Assembly: GCA_963786295.1 (NCBI GenBank)
Contig: CAWAYV010000008.1
Span: forward strand, 1-64,000
Direction: 5' to 3'
Length of the DNA: 64,000 bases
Origin: JACCZX01 sp963786295
GTDB lineage: Bacteria > Pseudomonadota > Gammaproteobacteria > Burkholderiales > Burkholderiaceae_F
The position numbers were made by a program, and so were the translations under genes. Below the pieces are notes generated by a model, which worked only from the letters and a program-made list of their open reading frames with translations, made no database searches and was not told where the DNA came from. This document shows, one piece after another, positions 54,101-61,722 of this stretch (within the stretch, counting starts at the first letter, position 1; each line of letters starts with the position of its first letter).

Positions 54101-55160
54101 GATGAACGCGTTGCGCGCAGCCGATCTTGGATCGGTCAGTCAGATCATCGGCAAGCCTAACTCAACCGATGTCGTCGAGTTCTGGTGCGACGCCAGGCCT
54201 GTCTTCTCAAAGCCGCGCGGTGAATTGCAGAAAGTGTGGAGCGAAACATCGTGGCGTATCGCGCGGCTGCGTGACAACCCGGACTGCTCAGATCAGGAGT
54301 ACGCGCGCGCAGCGGATGCGGACGATCTCGGCTTGTCGATGTCGCTCAACTTCGACCCGGCCGAAGATATTGCGGCGCCGTTCCTGGCGACAGGCAATCG
54401 TCCGCGCATTGCGGTCCTGCGCGAACAAGGCGTCAACAGCCAGACCGAGATGGCTTATGCGTTTGATCGCGCAGGTTTTGCGGCGGTCGATGTGCACATG
54501 ACCGATCTGATTGAAGGTCGGCAATCGTTGAATGACTTCAAGGGCCTGGTTGCCTGCGGAGGATTCTCGTACGGTGACGTGCTCGGCGCCGGCGGCGGCT
54601 GGGCAAAGACGATCCTGCACAACCCTCGGCTTGCTGAAATGTTCGTCGAGTTCTTCAGCCGGGACGACAGTTTCGCGCTCGGCGTGTGCAACGGATGCCA
54701 GATGATGAGCCATCTGCGTGCATTGATTCCAGGCGCGCGCCACTGGCCGCGTTTTGAACGCAACGCTTCGGAGCAATATGAAGGTCGATTGATACAAGTG
54801 GTGATTCCGGAATCGCCGTCGCTGTTCTTTGCCGGGATGGCAGGCAGCCACGCACCGATCGCCAATGCACACGGTGAAGGGCGCGCGGTGTTCGATGGCG
54901 ATCAGCACCAACGCGAAGCGATCGTCGCGCTGCGCTATGTCGATTCACGGCGGCGTGCGACCGACGCGTATCCCTACAACCCAAACGGCTCGCCTGAAGG
55001 GATCTGCGCGCTCACGACAGTCGATGGCCGCTTTACGATCGTGATGCCGCATCCGGAGCGCGTGTTTCGCACGGTTCAGATGTCATGGCAACCGCCGCAG
55101 CTCGGCGAAGACTCGCCGTGGATGCGCATCTTTCGCAATGCCCGGCGGTGGGTCGGCTAG
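51198..55160 (+). CDS. purL: Phosphoribosylformylglycinamidine synthase
   Basis: PurL converts FGAR to FGAM in purine synthesis with glutamine and ATP. This is the large single-chain form of 1,320 residues. N-terminal and AIRS-like domains show QANSEHCRHKIFNATW, FKVETHNHPTAISPFPGAST and GNPEMQRR; a second half shows SYHDRSDGG-like AYHDRSDGGLFATL. The C-terminal class I glutaminase has the nucleophile Cys in ALGVCNGCQMM and the His/Glu in MPHPERV. ATG at 51198 (MTESSTFFALTGPSALS) fits the family; the frame is open 18 codons upstream. Confidence 0.96.
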   Translation: MTESSTFFALTGPSALSAFRAVRLLASIQAIEKSTVSVSARFVHFIHAGRPLDTTERARLHALLTYGDTADTDVKGMEFLVVPRLGTISPWASKATDIAHNTGLNAVRRIERGTHFTINLGRKSLSSDAAARVASLLHDRMTESVIDPAADPALLFRELESKPMQTVPMLALGREALERANVEMGLALSSDEIDYLLDAFARMRRDPTDVELMMFAQANSEHCRHKIFNATWTIDGERQGTTLFDMIRATHRAAPQGTVIAYSDNAAVLEGRTVSRFYPHSDHAAGAIGIDYGAREELTHTVFKVETHNHPTAISPFPGASTGAGGEIRDEGATGRGAKPKAGLCGFSVSHLRIPDMRHAWEDDFGFPSRIADALSIMIEGPIGAAAFNNEFGRPNLLGYFRSYEQNVGGKRYGYHKPIMIAGGIGNIRDDQVRKQDLPAGALLVQLGGPGMRIGLGGGAASSMDAGTNTEQLDFDSVQRGNPEMQRRAQEVIDRCWALGAHNPVLSIHDVGAGGLSNAMPELADQSKRGARIALADIPVEESGMSPLEIWCNESQERYALAIAPDRLTAFDWLARRERCPYAVIGRIADDGQLVIEGADGAPVVDMPMNVLLGKPPRMHRDVRHVERLLPAFEGAGLNLEQCALDVLRHPTVASKSFLITIGDRTVGGMNSRDSMVGPWQVPVADCAVTLISFDGYAGEAMAIGERTPLAVIDAAAASRIAIGEALTNIAAADVALQRVKISANWMAACGTDGEDAKLFDAVRAASELCQALGISVPVGKDSLSMKTAWRDDGTDKTVVAPVSLIASAAAPVGDVRRSLTPQLVADNETLLILIDLGAGRNRMGGSILAQVTQQIGNDVPDLDQPSKLAAFVDAVRHLQREGYVLAYHDRSDGGLFATLAEMSFAGHVGISVNLDVLAVDPVAHDSGDFKIRPEQLAVRRHELILKALFTEELGAVLQVRERDKSHVMNALRAADLGSVSQIIGKPNSTDVVEFWCDARPVFSKPRGELQKVWSETSWRIARLRDNPDCSDQEYARAADADDLGLSMSLNFDPAEDIAAPFLATGNRPRIAVLREQGVNSQTEMAYAFDRAGFAAVDVHMTDLIEGRQSLNDFKGLVACGGFSYGDVLGAGGGWAKTILHNPRLAEMFVEFFSRDDSFALGVCNGCQMMSHLRALIPGARHWPRFERNASEQYEGRLIQVVIPESPSLFFAGMAGSHAPIANAHGEGRAVFDGDQHQREAIVALRYVDSRRRATDAYPYNPNGSPEGICALTTVDGRFTIVMPHPERVFRTVQMSWQPPQLGEDSPWMRIFRNARRWVG

Positions 55161-55176
55161 CGCCGCGCTCAGCGCG

Positions 55177-56154
55177 TCATGGCTCGGCCTTGACACCCGC
55201 GGTCGTGATGACCTTCGCCCACTTTGCGATCTCGTCGTTGAGGAATTTCTGCGCTTGCTCGGGCGAACCGCCGCCGGGTTCGATGCCGAGTTGCTCGAAC
55301 CGGCCCTTTAGGTCCGGTGAGCCGATCGCCTTCGCAGACTCGGCAGAAAGACGATTGACGATCTCCCGCGGCGTGCCGGCAGGAGCAAGGAACATCACCC
55401 ACGTCGACGATTCGATGGCGGGGCCGCCCGATTCAGCGATGGTCGGCACTTCCGGCGCGCCATTGATACGCTGCGCCGAAAACATGCCAAGCGCCTTGAT
55501 CTTGCCACCGCGCACGTGCGGCATCAGCGTGCTGGGCACGTCCACCAGGATCTGAATATCGCCGCCGATCAACCCTTGCAGCGCCGGCGCGGTGCCCTTG
55601 TACGGAACGTGCACCATGTCGACGCCGGTAGCTTGCTTGAACAACTCGGTAGTCAGGTGCGCAGCGGCGCCGATGCCGCTCGAGCCGAATGAAATCTTGC
55701 CGGGGTTGGCCTTGGCGTACGCGATCAACTCCGTGACGTTCTTCGGCGGGAAGTTGTTGTTCGCGGTCATGATCAACGGCGCGATGCCTGCGAGCGAAAT
55801 GGGCACGAAACTCTTCACCGGATCGAACGGCAACTTGCCGGAGTAAAGCGTGGCATTGGCTGCATGCGCCGCGATCACAGTGACAATCGTGTAGCCGTCG
55901 GGTGCCGCCTTCGCAACAAAATCGGCGCCGATGATCGAGTTGGCGCCAGGCTTGTTCTCCACGATCACGGGCTGGCCAACGGCGTCCTGAATCTTCTGCG
56001 TCACCAGCCGCGTCACGGTGTCGGTGATGCCGCCTGGCGTGTAGGGGACGATCCACTTGATCGGCTTGTTCGGGTACTGCGCTTGTGCGGCGCCGGCGGC
56101 GACCAGCGTCAGCGCTGCGAGGCTCCGCGCGATAAGACGTTTCCAGTTCGTCAT
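55177..56154 (-). CDS. Bug-family tripartite tricarboxylate receptor
   Basis: The 325-residue periplasmic binding protein has a signal peptide (SLAALTLVAAGAAQAQ), the family start YPNKPIKWIVPYTPGG, then ENKPGANSIIGADFVAKAAPDG and VPYKGTAPALQGLIGGDI. The expected TctA/TctB membrane partners are absent, as for most of the many orphan Bug proteins of Burkholderiales. The ligand is unknown. It converges on purL, with 16 bases between the ends. Confidence 0.92.
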   Translation of the reverse strand: MTNWKRLIARSLAALTLVAAGAAQAQYPNKPIKWIVPYTPGGITDTVTRLVTQKIQDAVGQPVIVENKPGANSIIGADFVAKAAPDGYTIVTVIAAHAANATLYSGKLPFDPVKSFVPISLAGIAPLIMTANNNFPPKNVTELIAYAKANPGKISFGSSGIGAAAHLTTELFKQATGVDMVHVPYKGTAPALQGLIGGDIQILVDVPSTLMPHVRGGKIKALGMFSAQRINGAPEVPTIAESGGPAIESSTWVMFLAPAGTPREIVNRLSAESAKAIGSPDLKGRFEQLGIEPGGGSPEQAQKFLNDEIAKWAKVITTAGVKAEP

Positions 56155-56312
56155 GCGACTCCTTTGGATCGGCGATCGTGCCGGGCTTCGAATTCTTCAA
56201 CAGCAAGCGTTACCGCGTGCATGCTAATTGCTTCGACGCAGGATTACTATTGCCGGCGGCGCGAGCGTTTACGCTTACGGCCCGGTTCCTGAAGGAGACA
56301 GAGAGGACAACA

Positions 56313-57554
56313 ATGACAACAGTGCGCACACTCATCGCCGTAGCAGTTTGTGCGGCTTTCACGATCAACGCCCAAGCTCAAGACAAGCCCGCTCCGCCGC
56401 CTGCATGGAAGCAGGGCATGGCGGAGAAGTACAAGGATTCCACGCTTGCGCCGCACGCGGGCAAGATGACCGAGACGCCGGCGGGCGATATACCGATCGG
56501 CAAGCTCAAGGCGCCGCCAGGCTTCAAAGTCGAGCTGTGGGCGAGCGGGCTGCCGGGCGGTCGCGCGATGGCGCTGTCCGATGACGGCAAGAAGGTGTAC
56601 TTGGGCACGCGCGGGATCGGTCGCGTGTATGAAGTGACCGATGCGGGCGACAAGCGCACGGTGCGCACGGTGGTCGACAAGCTGACGCAACCAGCCGGTG
56701 TCGCCTACAAGAATGGAGCGCTGTATGTGTTCGCAATCGACAAGGTGCTGAAGTACGACGGGATCGCCGGCAATCCCAGCGTGCAACCGCAGGACCTCAC
56801 CGCCGCGTTCGATCTGCCGCCACAGCAGCACCACAACTGGAAATACATCGCCTTCGGCCCGGACGGCAAGCTGTACGTGCCGTTCGGCTCGCCGTGCAAT
56901 ATCTGCGAGCCTCCAAAGGAATACGGCCAGATCCGGCGCTACAACGCGGACGGCACGGGCAAGGAAGTCATCGCGACCGGAGTACGCAACACGGTCGGCT
57001 TCGACTGGCATCCGCAGACCAAGGAACTGTGGTTCACCGACCACGGCCGCGACTGGATGGGCGACGACGGCCCGGCTGATGAGTTGAACCGGCTCGCCAA
57101 ACCCGGCGCGAATTTCGGCTTCCCTTACTGCCACGCTGACGGTTGGCTCGACGCGGACTTCAAGAAGCCGAACGCGTGCGACGGTGTCACCCCGCCAGTG
57201 GCGCTGATGGGATCGCACGCCGCGGCGATGGGTGTGAAGTTTTATACCGGCAAGATGTTCCCGGCCGAGTACCGGAACACGATGTTCATCGCGCGCAAAG
57301 GCTCGTGGAACCGCTCGAATCCCAACGGCTTCGACGTCGTCAACGTCCGCGCGAGCGCCGACGGCACGAACGCCAAGACGACGCCGTTTCTGACCGGTTT
57401 CAACGAGAGCAAGGACAGCTACAAGTTCTGGGGCCGGCCCGCGTATATCGCGCAGATGCCCGACGGCTCGCTGCTGGTGAGCGACGAGCAGGTCGGCGCG
57501 ATTTATCGCATCAGCTACCAGAAGCCCGCGGGAGGCGCAGCGAAGACGAAGTAA
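56313..57554 (+). CDS. PQQ-type sugar (sorbosone/glucose-like) dehydrogenase
   Basis: ATG at 56313, after GAGAGGAC, begins a signal peptide (TLIAVAVCAAFTINAQAQ). The 413-residue mature protein is a beta-propeller of the soluble glucose/sorbosone dehydrogenase family: KAPPGFKVELWASGLPGGRAMA, FDWHPQTKELWFTDHGRDWMG (catalytic His region), ELNRLAKPGANFGFPYCHADG and SDEQVGAIYRISYQ. It is periplasmic and probably passes electrons to the cytochrome that starts in its stop codon (TAATG). The sugar or alcohol substrate cannot be told from the sequence. Confidence 0.88.
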   Translation: MTTVRTLIAVAVCAAFTINAQAQDKPAPPPAWKQGMAEKYKDSTLAPHAGKMTETPAGDIPIGKLKAPPGFKVELWASGLPGGRAMALSDDGKKVYLGTRGIGRVYEVTDAGDKRTVRTVVDKLTQPAGVAYKNGALYVFAIDKVLKYDGIAGNPSVQPQDLTAAFDLPPQQHHNWKYIAFGPDGKLYVPFGSPCNICEPPKEYGQIRRYNADGTGKEVIATGVRNTVGFDWHPQTKELWFTDHGRDWMGDDGPADELNRLAKPGANFGFPYCHADGWLDADFKKPNACDGVTPPVALMGSHAAAMGVKFYTGKMFPAEYRNTMFIARKGSWNRSNPNGFDVVNVRASADGTNAKTTPFLTGFNESKDSYKFWGRPAYIAQMPDGSLLVSDEQVGAIYRISYQKPAGGAAKTK

Positions 57555-58114
57555 TGCTTCGGCACCGTACATGGCGGTGGGCAGCATGGCTGCTCGCCGC
57601 CATTGTTTTCGACGTTTCCGCCCAAGAAATCTGCATCACCTGTCACGGTCCGGGCGGCAATTCGGCGAGCCCCGCTATTCCGTCGATCGCCGGACAGCCA
57701 AAGCTCTTTATTGAGAACCAACTTGTGCTGATCCGGGAGGAGCTGCGCCCTTCGCCCCAGATGCTGCCGGTCGTGAAGGGAATGAACGACGCCGAGATCA
57801 CGCGGCTCGCCGAACACTTTTCCAAACTCCCGGCGAAGTCTGCAGAGACCGGCCAAGCCGATCCGATACTGGCGCAGCGCGCGATCGAACGAGCAAGAGT
57901 GTTGCGCTGTGGCGTGTGCCACCTTGCGGATTTCAAGGGTCAGAAGCAGGTACCGCGCTTGGCTGCGCAACGCGAGGACTACCTGGCCGCGGAGATGCGC
58001 GCTTACCGCGACAACAAGCGCAAGGGCGGTGACACGATCATGGCCGCGGCACTGTACGGTGTGTCTGATGCAGACATCGATGCACTCGCGCACTTCATGT
58101 CGCGGCTGCCGTGA
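57554..58114 (+). CDS. Diheme cytochrome c
   Basis: The 186-residue protein begins with a signal peptide (AAWLLAAIVFDVSAQ) and has two heme-binding sites, CITCH (Cys27, Cys30, His31) and CGVCH (Cys119, Cys122, His123), each in its own half as in cytochrome c4. Distal Met ligands are plausible at SPQM and GGDTIM. The ATG shares bases with the dehydrogenase stop (TAATG), so the two are co-translated and likely form a dehydrogenase-cytochrome electron path. Confidence 0.92.
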   Translation: MLRHRTWRWAAWLLAAIVFDVSAQEICITCHGPGGNSASPAIPSIAGQPKLFIENQLVLIREELRPSPQMLPVVKGMNDAEITRLAEHFSKLPAKSAETGQADPILAQRAIERARVLRCGVCHLADFKGQKQVPRLAAQREDYLAAEMRAYRDNKRKGGDTIMAAALYGVSDADIDALAHFMSRLP

Positions 58115-58130
58115 TAGCGGCACGGGCTGG

Positions 58131-58158
58131 CAAATAAAAAGGGCGCCGCAGCGCCCTT
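58131..58158 (-). terminator. Intrinsic terminator of the selO-ppiC operon
   Basis: On the minus strand AAGGGCGC (58158-58151) pairs with GCGCCCTT (58146-58139) around a 4-base loop, followed by TTTTTATTTG. It lies 18 bases past the ppiC stop. On the plus strand it may also end the cytochrome transcript. Confidence 0.8.
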
Positions 58159-58176
58159 GGTCCAGCCGTAGTTCCC

Positions 58177-58962
58177 CTACTGAATCTTTGCGTTCTTGCG
58201 GAGACTCTCTACGTACGCCTGCACGCGCTGCTGCTGCAGACCTTCCCGAATCTGCGGAGTCACTTGTTCCAGCGGAGGAAACTGAGTGTCGCGCACGTCG
58301 TCGAGCCGAATGACGTGCCAGCCGAACTGAGTCTGCACTGGTGCATCGGTGAGTTGACCTTTCGTCAATTTGGTCAACGCCTCGGAGAATGGCTTCACAT
58401 AGGAGTCCGGCGCAGCCCAGTCAAGATCGCCACCGTTTTTGGCGGAACCCGTGTCCTTCGAGCCCTTGGCAAGCTCCTCGAACTTGGCGCCTTTCTTTAG
58501 CTGCTCGATGATCGCCTTGGCTTCGTCTTCTTTCTCAACCAGGATGTGGCGTGCCCGATATTCCTTGCCGCCGACTTTTGCCTTCTGCTGCTCATAAGCC
58601 GCTTTGATCTGCGCGTCGGTAACCGGAGCTTTCTCAACCTCGTCGCGCAACAGCGCTTGAATCAGCGTGTTTTGCCGCTGTACGTCGAGCATGAACTTGA
58701 CGTCGGCCCGTTCCGCTACGCCACGCTTCTGCGCTTCCTGAAGCAGAATTTCATTTTGAATCAACCGCTCCTTCACCTGCTTGCGCATCTCCGGCGAATC
58801 CGGCTGGCCCTGCTTGGTCAATTCCTTGACCCACGCGTCTTCGCGCGCCTTCGGAATCGGCTTGCCATTAACGACCGCGACGTTCTGTGCCATGGCGATA
58901 CTGCTTGCCAGCGAGAACGCGACTACAAAGGCAGTACGTTGCATCAATCGGCTACGTTGCAT
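58177..58962 (-). CDS. Periplasmic parvulin-type peptidyl-prolyl isomerase
   Basis: This SurA/PrsA-like folding helper has a signal peptide (FVVAFSLASSIAMAQ) and a SurA-type N-terminal helical region. The parvulin domain shows YRARHILVEKEDEAKAII, KDTGSAKNGGDLDW and VQTQFGWHVIRLDDVR. It is 261 residues long. It follows bolA by 3 bases in the selO-msrB-yciB-bolA-ppi operon, a common betaproteobacterial order. The role in outer-membrane protein folding is inferred from the family. Confidence 0.92.
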   Translation of the reverse strand: MQRSRLMQRTAFVVAFSLASSIAMAQNVAVVNGKPIPKAREDAWVKELTKQGQPDSPEMRKQVKERLIQNEILLQEAQKRGVAERADVKFMLDVQRQNTLIQALLRDEVEKAPVTDAQIKAAYEQQKAKVGGKEYRARHILVEKEDEAKAIIEQLKKGAKFEELAKGSKDTGSAKNGGDLDWAAPDSYVKPFSEALTKLTKGQLTDAPVQTQFGWHVIRLDDVRDTQFPPLEQVTPQIREGLQQQRVQAYVESLRKNAKIQ

Positions 58963-58965
58963 GAG

Positions 58966-59310
58966 CTAGTGTCCTGAAGAGTGACTTGAAGAGTGATCGG
59001 CGTTGGATGGACCCGAGTTGGGATCCGAAATTGGCGCCCGTTCGACCTCATCAGGAGCCAGTAGGTTCATCGCGAGCGCATGAATTTCGCGCTGCATTAA
59101 GTCAGCCAACAGATCATACACGAGGCGGTGTCGCGCAATCTTGGATTGGCCGGTGAACCTGGCGCTTACTAATCGCAATTGGTAGTGCCCGCCGCCACTC
59201 GCAGCGCCCGCGTGTCCGACATGGGCGGCGCTGTCGTCGCTTAACTCGATCGCCAGCGGTTCGAGCGCCGACAGTTTCGTACGAATCCGATCGATCGTCG
59301 CCTCAGGCAT
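58966..59310 (-). CDS. bolA: BolA family protein
   Basis: BolA proteins work with monothiol glutaredoxins in iron-sulfur trafficking or as stress regulators. This 114-residue protein has the class II KH-like fold with IRTKLSALEPLAIELSDDSA, GHYQLRLVSARFTGQSKIAR (the conserved F-x-G-x region) and HRLVYDLLADLM before HALAM. It has a Ser/His-rich C-terminal tail (NADHSSSHSSGH) that is longer than usual. It overlaps the yciB end by 8 bases. Confidence 0.9.
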   Translation of the reverse strand: MPEATIDRIRTKLSALEPLAIELSDDSAAHVGHAGAASGGGHYQLRLVSARFTGQSKIARHRLVYDLLADLMQREIHALAMNLLAPDEVERAPISDPNSGPSNADHSSSHSSGH

Positions 59311-59926
59311 CGGAGGGCTCTTTCAAATGACGGCTGAGATAGACGCCGAGCCCGAGGACGAATGCGAATGTCAGGCCGATCAGGCCGAACGTCTTGAAAT
59401 CCACCCATTGTTCGGTCGTAAACCGATACGCGACATACAGATTCGCCGCACCGAGCAGCGTGAAAAACCCGGCCCATAACCACAGCATGCGGTCCCACAC
59501 CGCAGCCGGCAGCGGCAGCTCGGATCCGAGCAGGGCAGACAACAAATTGCGCCGAAACAGCACGCGGCCGCCGACCAAAATAGCGGCGAAGCTCCAGTAC
59601 AACAGGCTCGGCTTCCACTTGATGAACAGTTCGTTCTGCAGCCAGATCGTCATGCCGCCGAATGCCACGATCAAGATCGCAGAAAGCCATAGCATCGGTT
59701 TCACGGGTCGCCGGCGCATCAGCAGCCATCCGACTTGAAGCAGCGTGGCGACGATCGCAATCGTTGTCGCAACGATGACCGCTATCAGGTCCGGAAATGT
59801 CGCCGTGGCTGCGACCGGGCCGAAAGCAGCAGCAACCAACGCTGCAGACTCCTCGGGAAAACTCTTGCCGATTCTGTACGCGATAAAAAACGCGGCAACC
59901 GGAAATAGATCGAACAGCAGCTTCAC
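59303..59926 (-). CDS. yciB: Inner-membrane protein YciB (septation protein A)
   Basis: This 207-residue protein has five to six hydrophobic helices and the family start KLLFDLFPVAAFFIAYRIG, with KWKPSLLYW and FKTFGLIGLTFAFVLGLGVYL. YciB affects cell length and envelope integrity. The start is GTG at 59926; it overlaps a TGA of the degraded msrB as GTGA, the original coupling. bolA begins within its last codons. Confidence 0.92.
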   Translation of the reverse strand: MKLLFDLFPVAAFFIAYRIGKSFPEESAALVAAAFGPVAATATFPDLIAVIVATTIAIVATLLQVGWLLMRRRPVKPMLWLSAILIVAFGGMTIWLQNELFIKWKPSLLYWSFAAILVGGRVLFRRNLLSALLGSELPLPAAVWDRMLWLWAGFFTLLGAANLYVAYRFTTEQWVDFKTFGLIGLTFAFVLGLGVYLSRHLKEPSDA

Positions 59927-60053
59927 GTTTTAACAATCGTCTGCGGTTCGAACTTCAGCGACGCCGAGTTGATGCAGTAACGCAAGCCGGTTCGACAAGT
60001 TGTTGCTGCCATTCAGCCTTCGACTTATTCAACTTGACCGTTTCGTTTGCCAT
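59923..60053 (-). pseudogene. msrB: msrB remnant with a large internal deletion
   Basis: From ATG 60053 the sequence reads MANETVKLNKSKAEWQQQL, the N-terminus of methionine-R-sulfoxide reductase B. It then joins directly, in a different frame, to the C-terminus RTGLRYCINSASLKFEPQT, which ends at TGA 59925-59923. Around 80-100 codons are missing, including the zinc sites; only the C-terminal Cys region remains. As written, the start frame gives a 32-residue peptide ending at 59955. It keeps its place between selO and yciB, so the operon spacing survived while the gene died. Confidence 0.75.
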
Positions 60054-60061
60054 CGCGACTC

Positions 60062-61591
60062 TCAAGAAGAGCAAGACAGTTCGAGCGTCCGGGCCCACTC
60101 CGGCGGCTCCTGCGCGTATGACTCGAACTGCGGCTGTTCGTCGTACGGGCGCTCGAGAACCTTCAGCAAGCGTGCCACTTCGCTGAAATCGCGCGGACCC
60201 GCATCGCCGCGAGCCTTGCCGATCGCAATTTCGGCCAGGTGGTTTCGCAGGACATACTTCGGGTTAACCCGATTCATTCGTTGCGCGCGCTCGCGATCGA
60301 CCGAGTCTTCCGCGCGCAGCCGGGCGCGGTAGCGCTCGGCCCAAACATCGAACGCCGCACGGTCGATCATCATGTCGCGAACTTTGTCACTTCCATCGAC
60401 TCGCAGGGTTGAGAGCGCACGCCAGAAAATCGTCCAATCGACGTGCGTCGCCTGAAGTAAATTCATGACTTCGTTGATCAGCGACTCGTCGTCGGGCAGC
60501 GCGGTCTTCAATCCGAGCTTGGCGCGGAATACTGCGTCGATCGCGCTCGAATACTCGCCCAAATAGGAGTCGATCGCCGCCTTTGTCGCATCGACGTCCT
60601 CGGTCAATGCCACCAGCGCCTGGCCCAGCGCATACAGGTTCCAGTGCGCGATCTGCGGCTGCATGTTGTAGGCATAGCGGCCGTTGACGTCGCTGTGATT
60701 GCAGATGTATCCGGCATCAAAGGAGTCCATAAACCCGAAGGGGCCGTAGTCGATCGTGATGCCAAGGATCGACATGTTGTCGGTGTTCAGCACGCCATGA
60801 CAGAAACCGACACCTTGCCACTGCGCCACCAGCCGCGCGGTGCGGCGTGCGACTTGTTCAAGCAACGCGAGATACGGCTGCTTCGCATCGCGGCATTCAG
60901 GGTAGAAGCGCTCGATCACGTAGTCCGTCAGTTGCCGCAAGGCGTCGTACTGTTGGGTCCAGTAGAAGTATTCAAGCGAGCCGAAGCGGATAAAGCTGGG
61001 AGACATGCGCATGACGACAGCGGCAGTCTCGACCGTCTCCCGAATCACCGGCTGATCCGAGCCGATCACGGCCATCGCACGCGTGGTCGGAATGCCCAGG
61101 TGATGCAGGGCCTCGGAGCCGAGGAATTCGCGAATCGACGAGCGCAGCACCGCACGCCCGTCTCCCATGCGCGAATACGGCGTCTTGCCCGAGCCCTTCA
61201 GTTGCAGTTCCCAGTGCTCACCGGTCGGCCCGATCGCTTCCCCCAGCAACAGCGCGCGGCCGTCGCCCAAGCGCGGCACATAGACCCCAAATTGGTGCCC
61301 CGAGTAGACGGCGGCCAGCGCATCGCTGCCTCCGATTGCGCGATTGCCTGCTATCGCCTCGACAAAGTCCGGGCGTTGTGTGTCGTCCGCGCTAATACCT
61401 ACGAGCTCACCCGCAGCCGCGGAGAATCCGACCAGGTAGGGTTCTGGCAGCGGTTCCGGCGGCAGGCGCGTGTAGAAAACGCCGGGTAACCGCGCAAACG
61501 AATTGTCGAAGCGCAATCCGAGGTCGGCCGGCGCGTCGGTGGACGATCGAATCGATTCCTCGGCAGCGACGGTTTGCAAATGGTCCTCCAC
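60062..61591 (-). CDS. selO: Protein adenylyltransferase SelO (YdiU)
   Basis: SelO is a pseudokinase-fold enzyme that AMPylates proteins during redox stress. The 509-residue protein shows YSGHQFGVYVPRLGDGRALLLGE, LQLKGSGKTPYSRMGDGRAVLR, GVLNTDNMSILGITIDYGPFGF (metal-binding region) and the C-terminal ending SCSS. That terminal Cys occupies the place of the selenocysteine in animal SelO. It heads the operon to msrB (remnant), yciB, bolA and ppiC; the stop lies 8 bases before the msrB ATG. Confidence 0.94.
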   Translation of the reverse strand: MEDHLQTVAAEESIRSSTDAPADLGLRFDNSFARLPGVFYTRLPPEPLPEPYLVGFSAAAGELVGISADDTQRPDFVEAIAGNRAIGGSDALAAVYSGHQFGVYVPRLGDGRALLLGEAIGPTGEHWELQLKGSGKTPYSRMGDGRAVLRSSIREFLGSEALHHLGIPTTRAMAVIGSDQPVIRETVETAAVVMRMSPSFIRFGSLEYFYWTQQYDALRQLTDYVIERFYPECRDAKQPYLALLEQVARRTARLVAQWQGVGFCHGVLNTDNMSILGITIDYGPFGFMDSFDAGYICNHSDVNGRYAYNMQPQIAHWNLYALGQALVALTEDVDATKAAIDSYLGEYSSAIDAVFRAKLGLKTALPDDESLINEVMNLLQATHVDWTIFWRALSTLRVDGSDKVRDMMIDRAAFDVWAERYRARLRAEDSVDRERAQRMNRVNPKYVLRNHLAEIAIGKARGDAGPRDFSEVARLLKVLERPYDEQPQFESYAQEPPEWARTLELSCSS

Positions 61592-61606
61592 GACGGGTGA
61601 TTGTAG

Positions 61607-61651
61607 GAGCTTGACGAATCTCCGAGCTTGACGAAGTTCGGAGCTTGACGA
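61607..61651. repeat. Three 11-bp direct repeats at 17-bp spacing
   Basis: GAGCTTGACGA occurs at 61607-61617, 61624-61634 and 61641-61651, so the period is exactly 17. Each copy contains TTGACG, close to a -35 box. The array lies between the divergent selO and acyl-CoA synthetase starts. It could be a set of activator sites, a tandem promoter or a simple tandem repeat. Confidence 0.55.
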
Positions 61652-61722
61652 TTAGGGGCCAAGTCACCAGCATATGCGGGCGAGGCTGCCGATTTACAGC
61701 GGGCCCGACCGGGAGACATCGA

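Noticed and set aside
56247..57587. 446-codon minus-strand ORF antisense to the sugar dehydrogenase
   Set aside because: Composition is typical of shadow frames and the plus strand carries a signal peptide and propeller motifs.
60062..60100. SelO as a selenoprotein
   Set aside because: The C-terminal CSS codon is TGC (Cys), not TGA, and the normal stop follows after two Ser codons.
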